Source of the DNA: Deltaproteobacteria bacterium | GTDB lineage: Bacteria; Desulfobacterota; Syntrophorhabdia; Syntrophorhabdales; Syntrophorhabdaceae | Assembly (NCBI GenBank): GCA_003506795.1 | Contig: DNYO01000011.1 | Location: forward strand, 1-7,571 | Length of the DNA stretch: 7,571 nucleotides | Direction: 5' to 3' | Shown: in pieces, positions 5,801-7,571 of the stretch | Layout: each line of letters opens with the position of its first letter | Numbering within the stretch: the first letter of the stretch is position 1 | Notes under the pieces: generated by a model | Database searches by the model: none | Told to the model about the DNA's origin: nothing | The model's input: only the letters and a program-made list of their open reading frames with translations | Program-made: the position numbers and the translations under genes

Positions 5801-6214
5801 CTATTTCACTAGAAGCCGCGTTCTAATATCTTCTATGAAGACGAGTTTATCGTCCTCTATTGCCCTGTAGATGTAAGGGATCGTGGAACGCCAGGCCTCG
5901 AGTGCTATTCTGTATGCGTCGAGTCCCAACGGCGTGAGGGTATAGACGCGCCTCTTCTGCGCTCCCTTGAGCTGTTTATCCTCCTTGACTTCTGCGTATC
6001 CGTTTCGCGTCAGTTCTTTTAAAATGGGGTAGACGCTCCCGAACGTGGGGACGCAGCATCCGCTTGTAGTTAGTTCCAGTTCCTTCAATATCCCATACCC
6101 GTGATTCGGCCCTTTCGAGAGCACTTTGAGGACAAGAAGTTTTGTCAAACCCGTGTTGATCAGCGATTTCCAATATCCCGGGTCGGTGAGACCTTCAGAG
6201 CACATGTGTTTCAT
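5801..6214 (-). CDS. PadR-family transcriptional regulator with Cys-Cys pair
   Basis: A winged-helix DNA-binding protein of 137 residues from the ATG at 6214 (GAGG 9 bases upstream); an ATG at 6223 sits too close to that site. The PadR core is clear: LTKLLVLKVLSKGPNHGYGIL (helices 1-2), FGSVYPILKELTRNGY (recognition helix into the wing), RRVYTLTPLGLDAY (wing to C-terminal helix), then a short dimerisation helix. A Cys-Cys pair (53-54) lies directly before the recognition helix, and another Cys is near the N-terminus (residue 5). PadR proteins are usually repressors released by phenolics or other ligands. Here the Cys pair beside a Cys-rich efflux permease suggests sensing of arsenite, another soft metal or oxidants. 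A palindrome at its transcription start points to autoregulation. Confidence 0.9.
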   Translation of the reverse strand: MKHMCSEGLTDPGYWKSLINTGLTKLLVLKVLSKGPNHGYGILKELELTTSGCCVPTFGSVYPILKELTRNGYAEVKEDKQLKGAQKRRVYTLTPLGLDAYRIALEAWRSTIPYIYRAIEDDKLVFIEDIRTRLLVK

Positions 6215-6238
6215 TATGGCCATCCTCGTTATATGTCA

Positions 6239-6254
6239 TATCTTTATAAAGATA
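6239..6254. promoter_or_regulatory. Palindromic operator, likely for the PadR regulator
   Basis: A perfect 16-bp palindrome, TATCTTTA-TAAAGATA, starts at the predicted transcription start and ends 15 bases before the adjoining GAGG-ATG region. It is flanked by imperfect ATAT/ATAT arms. A repressor bound here would block transcription of its own gene and the permease gene. Binding by this PadR protein is inferred from position. Confidence 0.7.
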
Positions 6255-6260
6255 CTCGAT

Positions 6261-6289
6261 ATATAACACCCATGAGTAGCCCCTGTCAA
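6261..6289 (-). promoter_or_regulatory. Sigma-70-type promoter of the padR-permease operon
   Basis: On the minus strand a perfect -35 TTGACA (6289-6284) is followed after exactly 17 bases by TTATAT (6266-6261), one mismatch from TATAAT. The start of transcription would fall near 6254, at the edge of the palindrome. It is the best promoter in the window and probably drives padR, the permease and perhaps the selenoprotein genes. Confidence 0.8.
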
Positions 6290-6326
6290 GTGGATTTCTG
6301 CAAAACCGATGAGACGGCCCGACTGC

Positions 6327-6590
6327 CTATAGAAAGCGGCCGTCGACGAATGCGGCGGCGTAATAGTTGGTCAGTAATAACAGACCGACAGGGGAAGGAC
6401 GAACCTTACCATCTTCTGTTGGTTTAAAAAGCATCGTATTCCGCTCCAATCCACATTTGGTCAGATGGGCCCATCCGCGCAATCCTCGTCGCTTAGCTCT
6501 CTTCCTTGAAGGGCAGTCAGCGCATGTTTCCCTCTCGAGGCAGGAATTGCCTTTTGTGCCAGAAAGGTCAGGTGCTGGCCACGATGAGCG
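6327..6590 (-). pseudogene. Possible frameshifted small Cys-containing gene
   Basis: One minus-strand frame stays open for 87 codons and reads like protein: ETCADCPSRKRAKRR, then GWAHLTKCGLERN, then FKPTEDGKVRPSPVGL and a hydrophobic end, stopping at TAG (6329-6327). It has no ATG or GTG start except an internal ATG at 6434 without a ribosome site. In a neighbouring frame, ATG (6525) follows GAGAGGG at good distance and reads MR before a stop; removing one base after its second codon would join the two. This suggests a small CxxC protein gene with a +1 frameshift, or chance. I do not recognise the family. Confidence 0.3.
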
Positions 6591-6632
6591 CTATTGTGCA
6601 CCACAGAGGGTTGTGGCGACGTCTCGCACTTA

Positions 6633-7184
6633 CTATGCTGTAAGGGGTTCCGCCGATTCGCAAAGAGACCTCTCTGTGGGGTTGGTTTGAAGCGTATAGG
6701 AGTATGTGGGTTCAAGAGAACCCTTGAAGAAGATGGAAAAAAAGATCAGGGCGGCAACCATCGAAAGAACACAGAGTGTCGTTCTGTTTCGTTTGAAATT
6801 CATCGCAAAGAGGATGAAGACGATCGCCGCAAAGGCCAGACAGTACGGGCAATAGGTATCGTGCCACACCTGGAACCCTATAAGATAGAACTCGATCCCG
6901 ACCCCCGCGGAAATAAGCATGATCAGGAGCGTGTCCCTCTTCAGGACGCTCAGCAGAATGATGCACGCCATATATGCGATTCCGACATATTGCAGGTCGA
7001 TTCCAAAAATGGTTCCCTTGAGGTACGAACAGGCGCCGGCGCAGATGCTGTAGTATATCTCGAGGGCGACAGCGATACAGGCAAGGGTGATGTTCATGAT
7101 GGTCTTTCGATGCCGTGCCCGGACCGAGGCCTGCCGCGCAACGCTTCTTTCCTGCAACAGGTTCATTTCTGTAGGGTCTCCCAT
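6633..7184 (-). CDS. Vitamin K epoxide reductase (VKOR) family membrane protein
   Basis: 183 residues from the ATG at 7184, which has GGAG 8 bases upstream; further-upstream starts run through the preceding lipoprotein gene. Residues 28-153 contain about four or five membrane helices. The VKOR features are present: a loop Cys pair C48-AGA-C52 followed by SYLKGTIFGIDLQYVGIAYM, and the active-site C112-PY-C115 in the helix after VWHDTY. Bacterial VKOR proteins do the job of DsbB: they re-oxidise a periplasmic disulfide-forming protein and pass electrons to quinone. The C-terminal tail (157-183, with C175) is not conserved in the family as far as I know. It comes 11 bases after a small putative lipoprotein gene and lies downstream of a thioredoxin-like gene, so it fits a thiol-redox operon. 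No DsbA-like partner is visible here. Confidence 0.9.
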   Translation of the reverse strand: MGDPTEMNLLQERSVARQASVRARHRKTIMNITLACIAVALEIYYSICAGACSYLKGTIFGIDLQYVGIAYMACIILLSVLKRDTLLIMLISAGVGIEFYLIGFQVWHDTYCPYCLAFAAIVFILFAMNFKRNRTTLCVLSMVAALIFFSIFFKGSLEPTYSYTLQTNPTERSLCESAEPLTA

Positions 7185-7195
7185 GACAGGCTCTC

Positions 7196-7333
7196 CTATT
7201 TTTGTGGTCCGTCGGCTTGTGTCATGGTGAAGGAATATGTTCTTGGCACAGACGGCGGCACGGGACAGGAGGAGCATGCATAAAAGGATAAAGCTGTCAT
7301 GACAATCATGGTCAATAGAACAATTCGTTTCAT
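7196..7333 (-). CDS. Small putative lipoprotein, 45 residues
   Basis: A short gene with ATG at 7333, preceded by GAGAGG at 4 bases, ending at a TAG whose bases run into the VKOR ribosome site (TAGGAG). It encodes MKRIVLLTMIVMTALSFYAC-SSCPVPPSV and a polar tail. Residues 1-19 look like a signal peptide and Cys20 could be lipidated, although the -2 Tyr makes the lipobox (SFYAC) poor. A second Cys at 23 gives C-SS-C. The stop is 11 bases before the VKOR ATG, so they are surely co-transcribed. It may be a small periplasmic redox or anchoring partner of VKOR; no family is recognised. Confidence 0.6.
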   Translation of the reverse strand: MKRIVLLTMIVMTALSFYACSSCPVPPSVPRTYSFTMTQADGPQK

Positions 7334-7384
7334 AGAACCTCTCAATCGTGGAATGGACTACGCAGAGCTTTATAATTTACCGGA

Positions 7385-7413
7385 ACGGAAAACAACCGCT
7401 TTCCGTTTTCCGT
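7385..7413. repeat. Perfect 9-bp inverted repeat downstream of the thioredoxin-like gene
   Basis: acggaaaac (7385-7393) and gttttccgt (7405-7413), with an 11-base loop, lie 30 bases past the stop of the thioredoxin-like gene. No T-run follows on either side, so a classical terminator is not supported. It may still end or stabilise the upstream mRNA. Confidence 0.5.
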
Positions 7414-7442
7414 CCAGACCGCCGGAATCTTTCATTGCTTTT

Positions 7443-7571
7443 CTACAAGAATTTCTTGATCTCTTCCACCGAAAGGACCTTTCCGACGCTCTTCACCACG
7501 CCATCAACAGCCAGAGCCGGTGTCATCATAACGCCGTAGTTCATGATATCATTAATGTTCTGGACTTTTTC
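7443..7571 (-). CDS. Thioredoxin/glutaredoxin-like protein, C-terminal part (5' end outside window)
   Basis: The last 42 residues of a small thioredoxin-fold protein, EKVQNINDIMNYGVMMTPALAV then DGVVKSVGKVLSVEEIKKFL. The Met-Thr-Pro-Ala segment is the cis-Pro loop, followed by the beta hairpin VDGVVKSVGKV and a final helix. This matches the small archaeal/bacterial glutaredoxin-like family (MTH895/TM0996 type, 'redox-active disulfide protein 2'), often found beside DUF318 permeases and ArsR-type regulators. The active-site CxxC must lie upstream, beyond the window. Likely role: cytosolic thiol reductase that serves the metalloid or redox system encoded next to it. Confidence 0.82.
   Translation of the reverse strand, partial: EKVQNINDIMNYGVMMTPALAVDGVVKSVGKVLSVEEIKKFL

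Larger units (their letters stand above)
6215..6632. other. Long gene-poor stretch with inverted repeats
   Basis: Between the VKOR gene and padR I find no intact gene. The stretch holds the padR promoter and palindrome at its left end and, further right, inverted repeats: GACGGCC/GGCCGTC (6313-6319 with 6338-6344), GTTGGTC/GACCGAC (6366-6372 with 6383-6389, one T-G), the 12-bp palindrome GATGGGCCCATC (6464-6475) and CCACA/TGTGG (6601-6616) shortly after the VKOR stop. None has a T-run. A possible broken gene is listed separately. Confidence 0.5.

Noticed and set aside
6461..6715. 84-codon minus-strand frame overlapping the VKOR end
   Set aside because: It overlaps the VKOR coding region in another frame and has no RBS or domain; the neighbouring start-less frame is more protein-like.
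1..7571. CRISPR array, tRNA/rRNA genes, insertion sequence or prophage parts
   Set aside because: No regularly spaced repeats, cloverleaf, transposase motif or integrase was seen on either strand.

Overview
This 7.6 kb window carries a single-strand array: every gene I can support is read on the minus strand, so the biological order runs from the right end to the left. The content suggests an anaerobic bacterium, most likely a deltaproteobacterium-type (Desulfobacterota) sulfate reducer or syntroph. The signs are an [FeFe]-hydrogenase-like iron-sulfur protein, selenocysteine-coded redox proteins, a VKOR-type thiol oxidoreductase and strong AGGAGG-type ribosome sites. The taxon is inferred; no marker gene is present.

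Layout in transcription order. (1) 7571-6633: the C-terminal end of a small thioredoxin/glutaredoxin-like protein, a 45-residue putative lipoprotein, and a VKOR-family membrane protein. (2) 6632-6215: a 418-bp stretch with no intact gene. It holds an open but start-less frame that may be a broken small gene, several inverted repeats, and at its left end a near-consensus sigma-70 promoter followed by a perfect palindrome. (3) 6214-4661: a PadR-family regulator with a Cys-Cys pair, then a DUF318/ArsP-type permease with four Cys-Cys pairs in its central loop. (4) 4595-4006: two overlapping selenoprotein genes that simple ORF calling misses or truncates. The first has two in-frame UGA codons (UxxU) and the second one UGA (UxxC, glutaredoxin-like). 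Each is followed by a hairpin starting 14 nt after the relevant UGA. (5) 3931-2462: a 2[4Fe-4S] plus H-cluster-domain protein resembling sensory or atypical [FeFe] hydrogenases, then a MoaD/ThiS-like beta-grasp protein ending in Gly-Gly. (6) 2288-2118: a dead small exported-protein gene with stops in its signal peptide. (7) 2029-1: an exported small beta-rich protein and a MacB/LolD-type ABC ATPase with its permease, which runs off the window.

Working together: genes (1)-(5) look like a thiol/selenol redox and metalloid-handling neighbourhood. A thioredoxin-like protein and VKOR handle disulfides, a Cys-containing repressor probably controls a soft-metal or organoarsenical efflux permease, and selenol proteins follow in the same transcription direction. 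The hydrogenase-like protein keeps the four cluster cysteines but has Ser at the proton-relay position, which points to sensing or electron transfer more than to H2 turnover. The most notable point is the pair of overlapping selenoprotein genes in which UGA serves as both Sec codon and terminator.
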